Positions 46,812-55,141 of a stretch of DNA of 64,000 bases are shown piece by piece; within the stretch, counting starts at the first letter, position 1, and each line of letters opens with the position of its first letter. The notes under the pieces are model-generated. The model saw nothing but the letters and a program-made list of their open reading frames with translations. It was not told where the DNA came from and did no database searches. The stretch comes from Candidatus Desulforudis audaxviator MP104C (GTDB taxonomy: Bacteria > Bacillota > Desulfotomaculia > Desulfotomaculales > Desulforudaceae). The position numbers and the translations under genes were made by a program. The DNA is taken from NCBI RefSeq assembly GCF_000018425.1, contig NC_010424.1, positions 2,248,501 to 2,312,500 on the forward strand. Direction: 5' to 3'.

Positions 46812-48041
46812 TCAGCGCCCGCCGGCCGCCGTTACGCTGTCCGCCGTACGGCCGCCGGAACCGGAATTCCGGTACCGGTTCACAAACCGGTTCATCCGTT
46901 TGAAAGCTTCCGTCAGGTCCTCCACCGAGGCGGCGTACGAACAGCGGATAAATCCCTCGCCGCATTCGCCGAACGCGTTCCCGGGCACCACGGCCACTTT
47001 CTCCTCCCGGATCAGGCGCTCGGTGAACTCCTCGGACGAAAGCCCGGTGCAGCGGATGTCCGGAAAGGCGTAGAAGGCGCCCCCAGGGTTGAAGCACGGG
47101 AGGCCCATATCGTTGAACGCCTTGACCACCAGCCGGCGCCGGTAGGAAAACTCGCGCACCATGCGCCGCATCTCGTCCTGCCCGTGCCGCAGGGCCTCGA
47201 GCGCCGCCATCTGGCTCATCACCGGCGCGCAGAGCATGGTGTACTGGTGAATTTTGGTCATGGCCCCGATGAAGTCGGGATTGCCCAAGGCGTAGCCGAT
47301 ACGCCACCCGGTCATCGCAAAAGCCTTGGAAAAACCCTGGAGCAGGATCGTCCGGTCGCGCATCCCGGGCAGGGTGGCGAAGCAGACGTGTTCACCCTCA
47401 TAGGTCAGCTGCGCGTATATCTCGTCGGCAATCACCACCAGGTCCCGAGCCGCACAAAGCTCGGCAACAGCCTCGAGTTCCGCCCGCGGCATAACCGCAC
47501 CCGTGGGGTTATTGGGAAAACAGAGCAAAAGCACCTTGGTCCGGGGCGTGACCGCCCGTTCCAGGTCTTGGGCCCGGACCCGGAAACCCCGCTCCACGGT
47601 TGAGGGCACGGGTACCGCCACCCCCCCGGCCAATTCACTGCAGGGCTGGTAGGAAACGTAACACGGTTCAGGCACCAGCACCTCGTCCCCGGGGGCGACC
47701 ACTGCGCGCAACGCCAGGTCCAACGCCTCACTCACCCCGACGGTGACCAGCACCTCGTTTTCCGGACAGTACTTCAAACCCAGATAGTCGGCGGTGTAGC
47801 GGGTGATTTCCCGCCGCAGCGCCAGTATCCCGCTGTTGGCGGTGTAGGCGGTGTAACCCTGTTCCAGGGCGAACATGCACGCCTCCCGCACATGCCAGGG
47901 GGTGACAAAATCCGGCTCGCCAACGCCGAGCGAAATGATCCCCTTCGTCTCGGCCGCCAGGTCGAAGAACCGGCGGATCCCGGACGGCTTTATCCTCCGG
48001 ACGGTGGGGTTCAGTTTGTCCGCCCACACACCATCAGTCAC
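46812..48041 (-). CDS. Class I/II PLP aminotransferase
   Basis: 409 residues. PLP Lys in LLQGFSKAFAMTGWRIGYALG, Asp in VIADEIYAQLTYEG, and FPNNPTGAVMPRAEL plus SLGVGEPDFVTPWHV are typical of the aspartate/alanine aminotransferase group (PatA, AlaT). Overlaps the lrp-type regulator by 4 bp and is under the T-box upstream, so it probably makes or uses the amino acid sensed there. If the specifier reading below is right, alanine is the best guess. Confidence 0.9.
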   Translation of the reverse strand: MTDGVWADKLNPTVRRIKPSGIRRFFDLAAETKGIISLGVGEPDFVTPWHVREACMFALEQGYTAYTANSGILALRREITRYTADYLGLKYCPENEVLVTVGVSEALDLALRAVVAPGDEVLVPEPCYVSYQPCSELAGGVAVPVPSTVERGFRVRAQDLERAVTPRTKVLLLCFPNNPTGAVMPRAELEAVAELCAARDLVVIADEIYAQLTYEGEHVCFATLPGMRDRTILLQGFSKAFAMTGWRIGYALGNPDFIGAMTKIHQYTMLCAPVMSQMAALEALRHGQDEMRRMVREFSYRRRLVVKAFNDMGLPCFNPGGAFYAFPDIRCTGLSSEEFTERLIREEKVAVVPGNAFGECGEGFIRCSYAASVEDLTEAFKRMNRFVNRYRNSGSGGRTADSVTAAGGR

Positions 48042-48526
48042 GGCGACACCACCAACCTCCGGTCGTCTTCCCCGTCACCCAACAGGACCCCCTCTTCCTT
48101 GAAGGTCTGGAGCACAAAGTGGGTGGTGGTGCCGGTCACGCCGTCGAGCGGGGCCAACTTGGTGGCCACGAAGTTGGCCACCTCTTTCATGGTCCGCCCC
48201 TCAACGAAAACGGCCAGGTCATACGCGCCCGACATCAAATATAGGTTCTTCACTTCCGGGTAGCGGCCCACCCGCTTGGCGATGGCCTCAAAGCCCACGT
48301 CCCGCTGGGGCGTGACCCGGACCTCGATCAGGGCCAGCACCCGTTCCTTGCCGACCCGGTCCCAGTTGACCATGGTCCGGTAGCTCAGGATGGTGTGGTT
48401 GGCTTCGAGGTCGGCGATGATCCGCTGCACCTCGGCCACCGGAAGGTCCACCATCGTGGCGATCTGGGCGGCTTCCAGGCGGCAGTTGTTCGCCAGAAGC
48501 TCCAAGATCTCGATTGTTTTGTCCAT
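48038..48526 (-). CDS. Lrp/AsnC-family transcriptional regulator
   Basis: 162 residues: an N-terminal winged helix (LANNCRLEAAQIATMVDLPVAEVQRIIADLEANHTILSYRTMVNW) and a C-terminal amino-acid-binding RAM domain (RVLALIEVRVTPQRDVGFEAIAKRV; LMSGAYDLAVFVEGRTMKEVANFVATKLAPLDGV). ATG 48526 follows GGGAGGAG. Co-transcribed and coupled to the aminotransferase, and probably an autoregulator. Confidence 0.92.
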   Translation of the reverse strand: MDKTIEILELLANNCRLEAAQIATMVDLPVAEVQRIIADLEANHTILSYRTMVNWDRVGKERVLALIEVRVTPQRDVGFEAIAKRVGRYPEVKNLYLMSGAYDLAVFVEGRTMKEVANFVATKLAPLDGVTGTTTHFVLQTFKEEGVLLGDGEDDRRLVVSP

Positions 48527-48559
48527 CGGCTGCTCCTCCCTCTTGATAAGCATCTCGGA

Positions 48560-48822
48560 AATGTAAAGGCGCCCTCCCCCCTCTTAAGGACGAGAGCGCC
48601 GATCTCGCGGTACCACCCTAATTGGCCGGTGCAAAACCGGCCCACTCTTCCCGTTAACGGCGGGACCCGGGAGTGCTTCCGCGGGCTCAATTACCCGCCT
48701 CGCATCCGGCTCCGGGACGGCACAGGCGCCCTTCCCACCGGGCTCACACCGGTTCCCGGCTCGCTGTGGGGGAACAAAACGCCCTTATTCCCTTCGTTGC
48801 CTTTGATCTAAAATTATATATG
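48560..48822 (-). promoter_or_regulatory. T-box riboswitch
   Basis: Minus-strand leader with the invariant T-box AGGGTGGTACCGCG (48619-48606). It is preceded by a stem III hairpin (GGCCGGT/CACCGGCC) and followed by a terminator hairpin beginning GGCGCTCTCGTCC and ending GAGGGCGCC before TTTACATTT. A long stem I is upstream, with the terminal-loop region CAGCGAGCCGGG ... GGTGTGAGCCCGG. The specifier loop I would place at TGTGCCG, giving GCC (Ala) as the codon; this assignment is tentative. Controls the lrp-aminotransferase operon in response to uncharged tRNA. Confidence 0.92.
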
Positions 48823-48828
48823 CTTAAG

Positions 48829-48857
48829 AACCTAGCACCTGTCATCCGATTTGTCAA
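48829..48857 (-). promoter_or_regulatory. Promoter of the T-box operon
   Basis: TTGACA (48857-48852), 17-base spacer, TAGGTT (48834-48829). Position fits a start near 48822, right at the beginning of the leader. Confidence 0.7.
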
Positions 48858-48899
48858 GGACCAATGAGGCCCAGCTCTAGTTGTAGGAAGAATCAAACC

Positions 48900-48927
48900 A
48901 AATAACTTCTCCCAAATAACTTCTCCC
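48900..48927. repeat. 14-bp tandem duplication
   Basis: AAATAACTTCTCCC twice in a row, in the 309-bp AT-richer stretch between the T-box promoter and the methyltransferase. I see no gene there. Confidence 0.85.
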
Positions 48928-49179
48928 GATTTGCAGGATAACTTGGCCCGCTGTAGAAACGATTTTTATTTGTAGTAAGATTGTGCTCCAACTACATACA
49001 AAGGGGTGTCCGTATGTCTGTCAGGCAATGCTTCAGAACCTCTGAAGCGATAAGGCCGATCAGGTTAGCCACAGGCAACTGGACCACCGGCTTAGGACCG
49101 GGTTGCTCGGGATCAGTCGCCCCTTCTAGGGGCACAAGGAGCACCCGGTTTATTCTTGGATGTAGGGAGGTTCGGATTA

Positions 49180-50295
49180 ATGAAATCCGGTGGTTCGTAC
49201 ATATTTAATGACCGGCTTGTATATCGCAATCAAGAAGAGTATGTTGTGGTTGATAGGCCAAAGGTAGTTCAATATATTGATGCAGCCATGAATCAGCCAG
49301 ATCTAGATGGTTTTCGAAAACATATTACGAACCTCAAGCTGGCGTTAGAAAACCCAGATGAAGACCTGATCACTTCTAATGGCCAGGGTTTCTCCTTGAG
49401 GCTAGAGCCTTTCCTGACTGATATTAAACAAATACTTGACGCCTACACCCTTGAGCGAGCACGGTACTATGCAGAGCGGTTGAAGAAGGGTTTGTCTGAA
49501 GTCAAGACTACCAAAGTCAACGACATTAACGTCCGGCGCTGGAAAGACTATGATGAAGTTTTTACTGACAGCCTCTGGAACATAAACCGTCGCGACAGTT
49601 CAGGTGCACACCTGGGGTGGTACTGGGGCAACTTCATCCCACAGATCCCGCATCAGTTGATGCTGCGATATACCAAAAAGGGTGAGTTAGTCGTCGACCC
49701 GTTTCTAGGTAGCGGCACCACTTTGATTGAGTGCCGTCGCCTCGGCCGTCACGGCCTCGGCGTGGAACTCAATCCAAAAACGCTCCATAAAGCCAGAGAA
49801 CTGGTGGAGGCCGAAGAAAACAGGCACAACGTCATAACACGGTTGATTGTCGGCGACAGCAGGGTTTTTGATTTCGAAGCCGCAATACGGGCGATGGGGT
49901 TTTCGGCCATAGACTTATTACTCATGCATCCTCCATACCACGATATCATCCGTTTTGGCAGCGATGAAAACGATCTTTCCAACGCAAAAAGCACGAGAGA
50001 TTTTCTCCACATGTTCGGAGAGGTACTGGATAATACTTTACCCCTACTGCGAAAAGGCCGTTATCTGGGCATTGTAATCGGCGACAAGTACAGTCAGGGA
50101 GAATGGATTCCTTTGGGTTTTTATTGCATGCAAGAAGCAATGAATCGCGGACTTTCTCTTAAGAGCATCGTTGTCAAGAACTTCGAGGAAACAAAGGGGA
50201 AACGCAATCAAAAAGCATTATGGCGTTACCGTGCCTTGTTGGGTGGTTTCTACGTCTTCAAGCATGAATACATCTTGGTACTTAGGAAAGTTTAG
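49180..50295 (+). CDS. DNA N4/N6 methyltransferase, apparently solitary
   Basis: 371 residues on the opposite strand to its surroundings. SAM motif I is VVDPFLGSGTTLIECRRLGRHGLG near residue 175, and the catalytic motif IV is LLMHPPYHDI, with His-Pro-Pro-Tyr rather than Asp/Asn/Ser-Pro-Pro-Tyr. Motif IV follows motif I, so it is a beta- or gamma-like order. The gene is clearly AT-richer than its neighbours, with AT-rich codons. ATG 49180 lies 9 bases after GGGAGG. No restriction gene is within reach, so it is an orphan or a remnant of a transferred system. Target sequence unknown. Confidence 0.85.
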   Translation: MKSGGSYIFNDRLVYRNQEEYVVVDRPKVVQYIDAAMNQPDLDGFRKHITNLKLALENPDEDLITSNGQGFSLRLEPFLTDIKQILDAYTLERARYYAERLKKGLSEVKTTKVNDINVRRWKDYDEVFTDSLWNINRRDSSGAHLGWYWGNFIPQIPHQLMLRYTKKGELVVDPFLGSGTTLIECRRLGRHGLGVELNPKTLHKARELVEAEENRHNVITRLIVGDSRVFDFEAAIRAMGFSAIDLLLMHPPYHDIIRFGSDENDLSNAKSTRDFLHMFGEVLDNTLPLLRKGRYLGIVIGDKYSQGEWIPLGFYCMQEAMNRGLSLKSIVVKNFEETKGKRNQKALWRYRALLGGFYVFKHEYILVLRKV

Positions 50296-50323
50296 TAAGT
50301 ATATCAGGATTGGGTATTGCAAA

Positions 50324-51697
50324 TCAGATGGTCAGCGTCCCCTCCGCCGTCTCCACCACCTGGAGAATCTTCTCCCGCCGCCCGTTCCCGGCGTTGACGT
50401 ACACCAGGTATTCGTTGCCGACCCTTTCGCCCCTGATTTCCCAGGCCAGGGCCTCCCCACCACCGGTTGTGGGAATGAGCACCAGGCGGGACGACCGGAC
50501 TACAAAGTCCGGGTTGAGACCCCGGCGGGCGGCTTCGGCGGCACTGAGCGCGGGAGCCGGCAATTCCCGCGGCCGGTGGTACATCACGTAGTCCAGAGCG
50601 TTCAAACCGCTGACACGCCCCTGGTCCAGGGCCACCGTCACTTTGATCATGTCCGTGTACAGCAGGACGCCGTCTTGCCGCGGCACAAAGGCAAACATTA
50701 CCGTGCCCTCGCCCTGCTGCTCCGAGGACACCGCCTCCATGTCCGGCCGGCCCAATCGGTTCAAGTACTCCTCGGCCGCACGCCGCGCCTCGCTGACGGA
50801 CACCGCGGGCGCGCCGGGGGTTCTGGTGTCCAACATCCAGACCACTTCCCCGCCCCGCCGGGCCACGTCCACCAGAAACAACCGGTCACCATCGGGGTCG
50901 TTACGTTCCGCAACCTCCACCCGGTAAGACGGTATTCGGCCCTTGGTCGTCCCGGTTACCCGCGCCACCAATTCCCCTCGGGGCCGGTCAACCACGGCCA
51001 GCGCCCTTTCCCGGGCTTTTTCCTCCGTAGTGGGCGCACCGGTAGCGGCACGCGGCACGCGGCGGTCCATATGTTCCGAAAAGGCGCCGTCATAGACCAG
51101 TGTCGGAAACTGTTCCATCTCCCGGTTTACCGCCTCCAATGCGGTGCTCGCTGGGTCCGGCGGGGCCGGCCGGAGGGCGCCCCGGCGCGCACGCAACTCC
51201 GAAGCCAGTTCCCAGTACCGAGCACCGCCCGCCTCCACGCGGCGCTGCACCACCTGGAGTTGGGTGTTCAGGATGCCGGCCTGGCGGTGCAACTCCTCGA
51301 GCGTGTTCCACTGGTCCGGCGACGGGGGCCGGCCGGCAGCCACCTGCCGCATCAGGACGTTCGTGAACTCGCCTACCTGGTTTAGAAACTGGCTGGTCCG
51401 GCCGATGACCGCCGGCTGGACGGGGAGCTGGCTCAATTCCCGTTGGGCCAGGACGGCCTCCCGCCAGGTCTCCCCCAGCAGATCGGCGTCCTGGGGACTG
51501 CCGTCGCCGACCAGGACCTTGCCGAGGAGCACCTCCAGACCACGCACGTTTAGCACCGTGTCAAAAAAGGACCGCTGGTACTCGGCGTTGAGCAGGTTTT
51601 CGAGATGGCGTCGCGCACTCCACTGTTCAAAGGCCCAGGCGGAGACCACCGCCAGGACCGCCAGAGACACGAGCGCAACCAGCACGGGACGCTTCAT
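50324..51697 (-). CDS. ypeB: Germination protein YpeB
   Basis: 457 residues. N-terminal anchor (LVALVSLAVLAVVSAWAF), a helical N-domain, and three C-terminal PepSY-like modules (from about 240), ending in GGGEALAWEIRGERVGNEYLVYVNAGNGRREKILQV. YpeB is needed to localise and hold inactive the spore cortex lytic enzyme SleB, whose gene is next to it (41 bp upstream), the usual pairing. Confidence 0.93.
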   Translation of the reverse strand: MKRPVLVALVSLAVLAVVSAWAFEQWSARRHLENLLNAEYQRSFFDTVLNVRGLEVLLGKVLVGDGSPQDADLLGETWREAVLAQRELSQLPVQPAVIGRTSQFLNQVGEFTNVLMRQVAAGRPPSPDQWNTLEELHRQAGILNTQLQVVQRRVEAGGARYWELASELRARRGALRPAPPDPASTALEAVNREMEQFPTLVYDGAFSEHMDRRVPRAATGAPTTEEKARERALAVVDRPRGELVARVTGTTKGRIPSYRVEVAERNDPDGDRLFLVDVARRGGEVVWMLDTRTPGAPAVSVSEARRAAEEYLNRLGRPDMEAVSSEQQGEGTVMFAFVPRQDGVLLYTDMIKVTVALDQGRVSGLNALDYVMYHRPRELPAPALSAAEAARRGLNPDFVVRSSRLVLIPTTGGGEALAWEIRGERVGNEYLVYVNAGNGRREKILQVVETAEGTLTI

Positions 51698-51737
51698 TAA
51701 TTCTTTCCTCCAGATTCATCTCACCCGGCCGGAGGCC

Positions 51738-52310
51738 CTAGCGGGCAAAAACGTGCCGACCGATCCTGGTGATAATCGTGCGGGTCCAGACCCAGGGGCT
51801 GGTCGACTTGGCCGGATTCCAGAAATAAAGGGACCCGTGGCTGGGATCCCAACCGGCCAGGGCCTGCCGGGCCGCCCGGTAGGAATCCTGTTCGACCGGC
51901 AGCCAGATCCGCCCGTTGGCCACCGGTTGAAAGGCTCGCGGTTGAAAGATCACGCCGGGAATGGTGTTGGGAAAGGAGGCATGCCTTACCCGGTTGAGGA
52001 CTACCGCTCCCACGGCCACCTTGCCGACGTAGGGCTCGTTGGCGGCTTCGGCCTGGATCAGGCGTGCCAGCAACTGGACGGCGTCTTGTCCGCCCACCCT
52101 CCCGGTCACCGGAATAGCTTCTTCCATGCCGAACGGTGCCGGCGCATACTCCTGGACGGCAGGTACACTGGGCAGATCGGGCCACTCAATCGCGGGCGGG
52201 TACTGGAACCACCTTCCGGTGAGCCAGGCCACAACCAGGCCCACTATGGCGACGGTGAGGACGACCACTACAAAGAAAGCACTCTCACGACGAATACGCA
52301 GGCGGCTCAC
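51738..52310 (-). CDS. sleB: Spore cortex-lytic enzyme SleB (hydrolase_2)
   Basis: About 190 residues. N-terminal helix (FFVVVVLTVAIVGLVVAWL) and the catalytic domain: LARLIQAEAANEPYVGKVAVGAVVLNRVRHASFPNTIPGVI, with the Glu in QAEAANEP as the catalytic residue. Lacks the usual N-terminal peptidoglycan-binding repeats, so it is the short form. GTG 52310 follows GGAGG by 8 bases. Confidence 0.9.
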   Translation of the reverse strand: MSRLRIRRESAFFVVVVLTVAIVGLVVAWLTGRWFQYPPAIEWPDLPSVPAVQEYAPAPFGMEEAIPVTGRVGGQDAVQLLARLIQAEAANEPYVGKVAVGAVVLNRVRHASFPNTIPGVIFQPRAFQPVANGRIWLPVEQDSYRAARQALAGWDPSHGSLYFWNPAKSTSPWVWTRTIITRIGRHVFAR

Positions 52311-52573
52311 GTGAAAATCCTCCGTTGGTCTATTTCGGTTATTGTGCACGGTTATGGCCAAAAAAATTTATAAATGGGTAAAGGTTTTAACGTTGGCCGC
52401 CGGAGTAGGCGTGCACCGGGGCACGCGCTTGAAGTTCACAAAGGGAGCATGATCATGATTTGGAGAGCGTACCTTCGAGAAAAAGCGGTGAAGGCTAATG
52501 GGCCGACGGGCCGGTTAGGAAAATGCAAAACCCCGAACAACCGAAGGCAAGATTGTCCTTGTCAGAAATTTCT

Positions 52574-52680
52574 GCAACTAAGAAACAGAGCTTCGACCCC
52601 AACTTCCCAGCCAGCAATAACTAGAGCTTCAACCTTTAGTTACTGAATATTCAATAACTAAGAAACTAAGCTTTGACCCG
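52574..52680. repeat. Degenerate direct repeats and a short inverted repeat
   Basis: AACTAAGAAAC-x4-CTTCGACCC-like copies at about 52574 and 52655, plus an inverted repeat TTAGTTACTGAAT/ATTCAATAACTAA centred near 52648. They lie in the 355-bp region 52311-52665, which has no credible gene. Confidence 0.5.
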
Positions 52681-53346
52681 GCGCAGCCGGTTAGACAGAA
52701 GGTGCGCCTGGCGCACCGGTTCCGGTAGGCGGTAACCCTGGCAGCAGGCCAGCGCCAGTTCGACGGCGGTATCCGGATCGACAAGGTGCCCGGGGGAGAT
52801 GAACACCGGTTTCACTCCGCGCTTGGTTCTGAGGACGGTACCGACGACGCGGCCCTGGTGGACCAGGGGCGAGACGGCCCCAGGCTCGGGCCCCGGGGGA
52901 TTGTAATCGCCCACCAGGACTGTCTTCGCCACCCCCAGGGTGGGCCGGTCCAGGAAGAGTCCGAGATGACTCGCGATCCCCACACCCCGAGGATGGGCCG
53001 TGCCCTGCCCGTCGCACAGCACCACGTCGGGAGTGACACGCAAGTGTTGCAGGGCCTCCAGCAGGACCGGGCCTTCCCGGAAGGACAGCAGACCCGGCAC
53101 GTACGGAAAGGCAGCCGGCAGAACGGCGGTGGCCGCTTCCACCAGTTCGAGTTCCGGAAAGGAGAACACCACGGCGGCCGCGTAAAGCCGGTTATCCGTG
53201 CGGGCGGAAGACACATCGACGCCGCACACGTGCCTGACCCGCAACCCCGGCGGGAACTGGAACCGGAGTCGTCCGGCCAGCTCCCGCTGGAGTTCCCGCG
53301 CCCCGGCCGGCTCTATGGTCCAGGGGTGCAGGGAGTGCATCTTCAT
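52666..53346 (-). CDS. nfi: Endonuclease V
   Basis: Nicks DNA near deaminated bases such as hypoxanthine. 226 residues. Acidic active-site residues are in HVCGVDVSSARTD, LLSFREGPVLLEAL and DVVLCDGQGTAHPRGVGIASHLG; FPYVPGLLSFRE is a family signature. Overlaps cutA by 4 bp. Confidence 0.94.
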   Translation of the reverse strand: MKMHSLHPWTIEPAGARELQRELAGRLRFQFPPGLRVRHVCGVDVSSARTDNRLYAAAVVFSFPELELVEAATAVLPAAFPYVPGLLSFREGPVLLEALQHLRVTPDVVLCDGQGTAHPRGVGIASHLGLFLDRPTLGVAKTVLVGDYNPPGPEPGAVSPLVHQGRVVGTVLRTKRGVKPVFISPGHLVDPDTAVELALACCQGYRLPEPVRQAHLLSNRLRRVKA

Positions 53347-53666
53347 TTCTTCCGCACTTCGGCGTGCAGCCAGTTCACGAAATCCGCGTCCCCGTCAACG
53401 GTGTTGATGGCCAGAATGGCCGGCACCTCATAGGTGTGATTTTCCTTGGCCCAGAGAAGCACCCGGTCCACCAGGTCGCCGGTGGTCTTGGCGATGATCA
53501 GGGTTTCTTCCGCCTCGTGCACCCGGTCGTCCCACCAGTAGGTGGACACAATCCGGGGAATGATGTTGGCGCATGCGGCCAGCCTGTTCTCCACCAGTCC
53601 CCTGGCGAGCCGCTCCGCCTCCTCGAAATTGGGGGCCGTAATGTAAACCAGAGTGGTCGCACTCAC
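53343..53666 (-). CDS. cutA: CutA1 divalent-cation tolerance protein
   Basis: 107-residue small trimeric protein. VYITAPNFEEAERLARGLVENRLAACANIIPRI, STYWWDDRV, and EETLIIAKTTGDLVDRV match the family closely, including the end (VNTVDGDADFVNWL). Biological role is still debated. Confidence 0.93.
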   Translation of the reverse strand: MSATTLVYITAPNFEEAERLARGLVENRLAACANIIPRIVSTYWWDDRVHEAEETLIIAKTTGDLVDRVLLWAKENHTYEVPAILAINTVDGDADFVNWLHAEVRKK

Positions 53667-55070
53667 TTATGGAACCTCCTTGTTCTTCTGAGCACTGTAA
53701 GCGGCGGCCCGCAGCACAAACCCAGGCGCCCATCCGGGAACGGACAGGGCGTGAATGTGCTTGTAGGCCGCCAGTACGTTTCGGTAAACGATCCCATCCC
53801 ACTCGCCGTCTACACCGTATCCTTTCCGGACCCGGAACGCCAGCCGGGCGGTCCCGGTGTCCAGGGCGTGCACCCGCGAGTGGTGAAACTCGTGCCCCCT
53901 GATGGTGGTCCCAACCGGAAAGTAGGGATTGTCCCCAACGACGTCCACAATCATGTACCCGTGACCCCGGGGCCGCTCGTCCAGATCGACCTCAAAGGGC
54001 AGTGCCCCGGTCATGGCGTAGCTTTTCCCTTTCCAGGTAAGCCTCCGTCCCATGTACATCAGCCCGCCGCATTCGGCGTACACGGGCAACCCGGACTCGA
54101 CCCGTTCACGGACGGCCCGGCGCAGGCGCACATTGGCCTCCAGCTCGGCGGCGAACACCTCCGGGAAGCCGCCGCCGACATAAAGCCCGTCCACGTCCGG
54201 GAGACCGTCGTGCAGGGCGTTGATGTAAACCAGTCCGGCGCCGGCCCGTTCCAGGGCCTCCAGATTCTCGGGATAGTAGAAGCTGAAGGCCCGGTCCCGG
54301 ATCACCCCGATCAGCGGCCGGCCGCCGGCCGGTGCCACGGCGGCCGGCAACGGCGGGGGTGCGGGAAGCGGCGGCGCCGCACGGGCGATTTCCAGAATGC
54401 GGTCAACGTCTAGAAAGGTCTCCGCGTCGGCGGTCCAGGCATGCACCGCGCCGAGCAGGTGCTCGTCCTCACCGGCCGGAATCAGGCCCAGGTGCCGGTC
54501 GGGCACCTCGTAGGACCTGTTTTTCGGCATGGCACCCAGCACCGGGATCCGGCAGTAGTGCTCGACAGACGCCGTCAGCAGATCCCGGTGCCGCTGCCGG
54601 GCGACGTTGTTAAACACCACACCGGCCAGGTGCACCCGCGGGTCAAACATCCGGCAGCCAAGCACGACCGCGGCGGCGCTGCGGGTCATGCGCACCGCAT
54701 TCACCACCAGGATGACCGGCGCTTTCAAAATCCGCGCAATCTCCGCGGTGCTGCCGCTTCCCTCCACGTCCACACCGTCAAACAGGCCCATCGCCCCTTC
54801 GATTACGGCGATGTCCGCATCCGCCGTCGCCCGCATAAACGAACCGGCCAGTGTCGGTTCGTCCATCAGGAAACGGTCCAGGTTGCGGCAACTCCGGCCG
54901 GCAACCCGCGTCAACCAGCTCGGGTCAATGAAGTCGGGACCCTTTTTGAACGGCTGGACCGCGAGTCCCCGCCCACGCAGGGCGGCGATCAGCGCAGCGG
55001 TAACCGTTGTTTTTCCCGACCGGCCCTGCGGTGCGGCAATGACCACCCGCGGCCTGCCTTCCACTTGCAC
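53667..55070 (-). CDS. Cobyrinate a,c-diamide synthase homologue, likely DsrN-type siroheme amidase
   Basis: 467 residues: an N-terminal MinD/dethiobiotin-synthase-like ATPase (VVIAAPQGRSGKTTVTAALIAAL; GPDFIDPSWL; EGAMGLFDGVD) and a C-terminal class I glutaminase-like domain (YVGGGFPEVFAAELEAN; ESGLPVYAECGGLMYMGRRL with the Cys). The same fold makes cobyrinic acid diamide. Here it lies next to dsrC and dsrMK, where DsrN homologues amidate siroheme for DsrAB; this context favours DsrN, though B12 synthesis cannot be excluded. The start has a weak ribosome site. Confidence 0.82.
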   Translation of the reverse strand: MQVEGRPRVVIAAPQGRSGKTTVTAALIAALRGRGLAVQPFKKGPDFIDPSWLTRVAGRSCRNLDRFLMDEPTLAGSFMRATADADIAVIEGAMGLFDGVDVEGSGSTAEIARILKAPVILVVNAVRMTRSAAAVVLGCRMFDPRVHLAGVVFNNVARQRHRDLLTASVEHYCRIPVLGAMPKNRSYEVPDRHLGLIPAGEDEHLLGAVHAWTADAETFLDVDRILEIARAAPPLPAPPPLPAAVAPAGGRPLIGVIRDRAFSFYYPENLEALERAGAGLVYINALHDGLPDVDGLYVGGGFPEVFAAELEANVRLRRAVRERVESGLPVYAECGGLMYMGRRLTWKGKSYAMTGALPFEVDLDERPRGHGYMIVDVVGDNPYFPVGTTIRGHEFHHSRVHALDTGTARLAFRVRKGYGVDGEWDGIVYRNVLAAYKHIHALSVPGWAPGFVLRAAAYSAQKNKEVP

Positions 55071-55090
55071 GTCACCCGCCTTAAAGACAC

Positions 55091-55121
55091 GCTTAACCCG
55101 GGGTGGGTCCCCGGGTTAAGC
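55091..55121. terminator. Perfect 13-bp hairpin after dsrC
   Basis: GCTTAACCCGGGG with its exact complement around a 5-base loop, 21 bp after the dsrC stop and before the DsrN-like start. The following bases have only a short T-run, so it may terminate partly or protect the 3' end of the dsrC message. Confidence 0.65.
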
Positions 55122-55141
55122 TTTGGCAAAATTGTCGCTAC

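Noticed and set aside
46735-47307. 190-residue minus-strand frame next to the aminotransferase
   Set aside because: It overlaps the aminotransferase in another frame and has shadow-type Arg/Gly composition; the aminotransferase explains the region.
48560-48822. T-box leader assigned to argS
   Set aside because: argS is on the same strand but lies downstream of the aminotransferase with its own promoter; the leader directly precedes the lrp gene.
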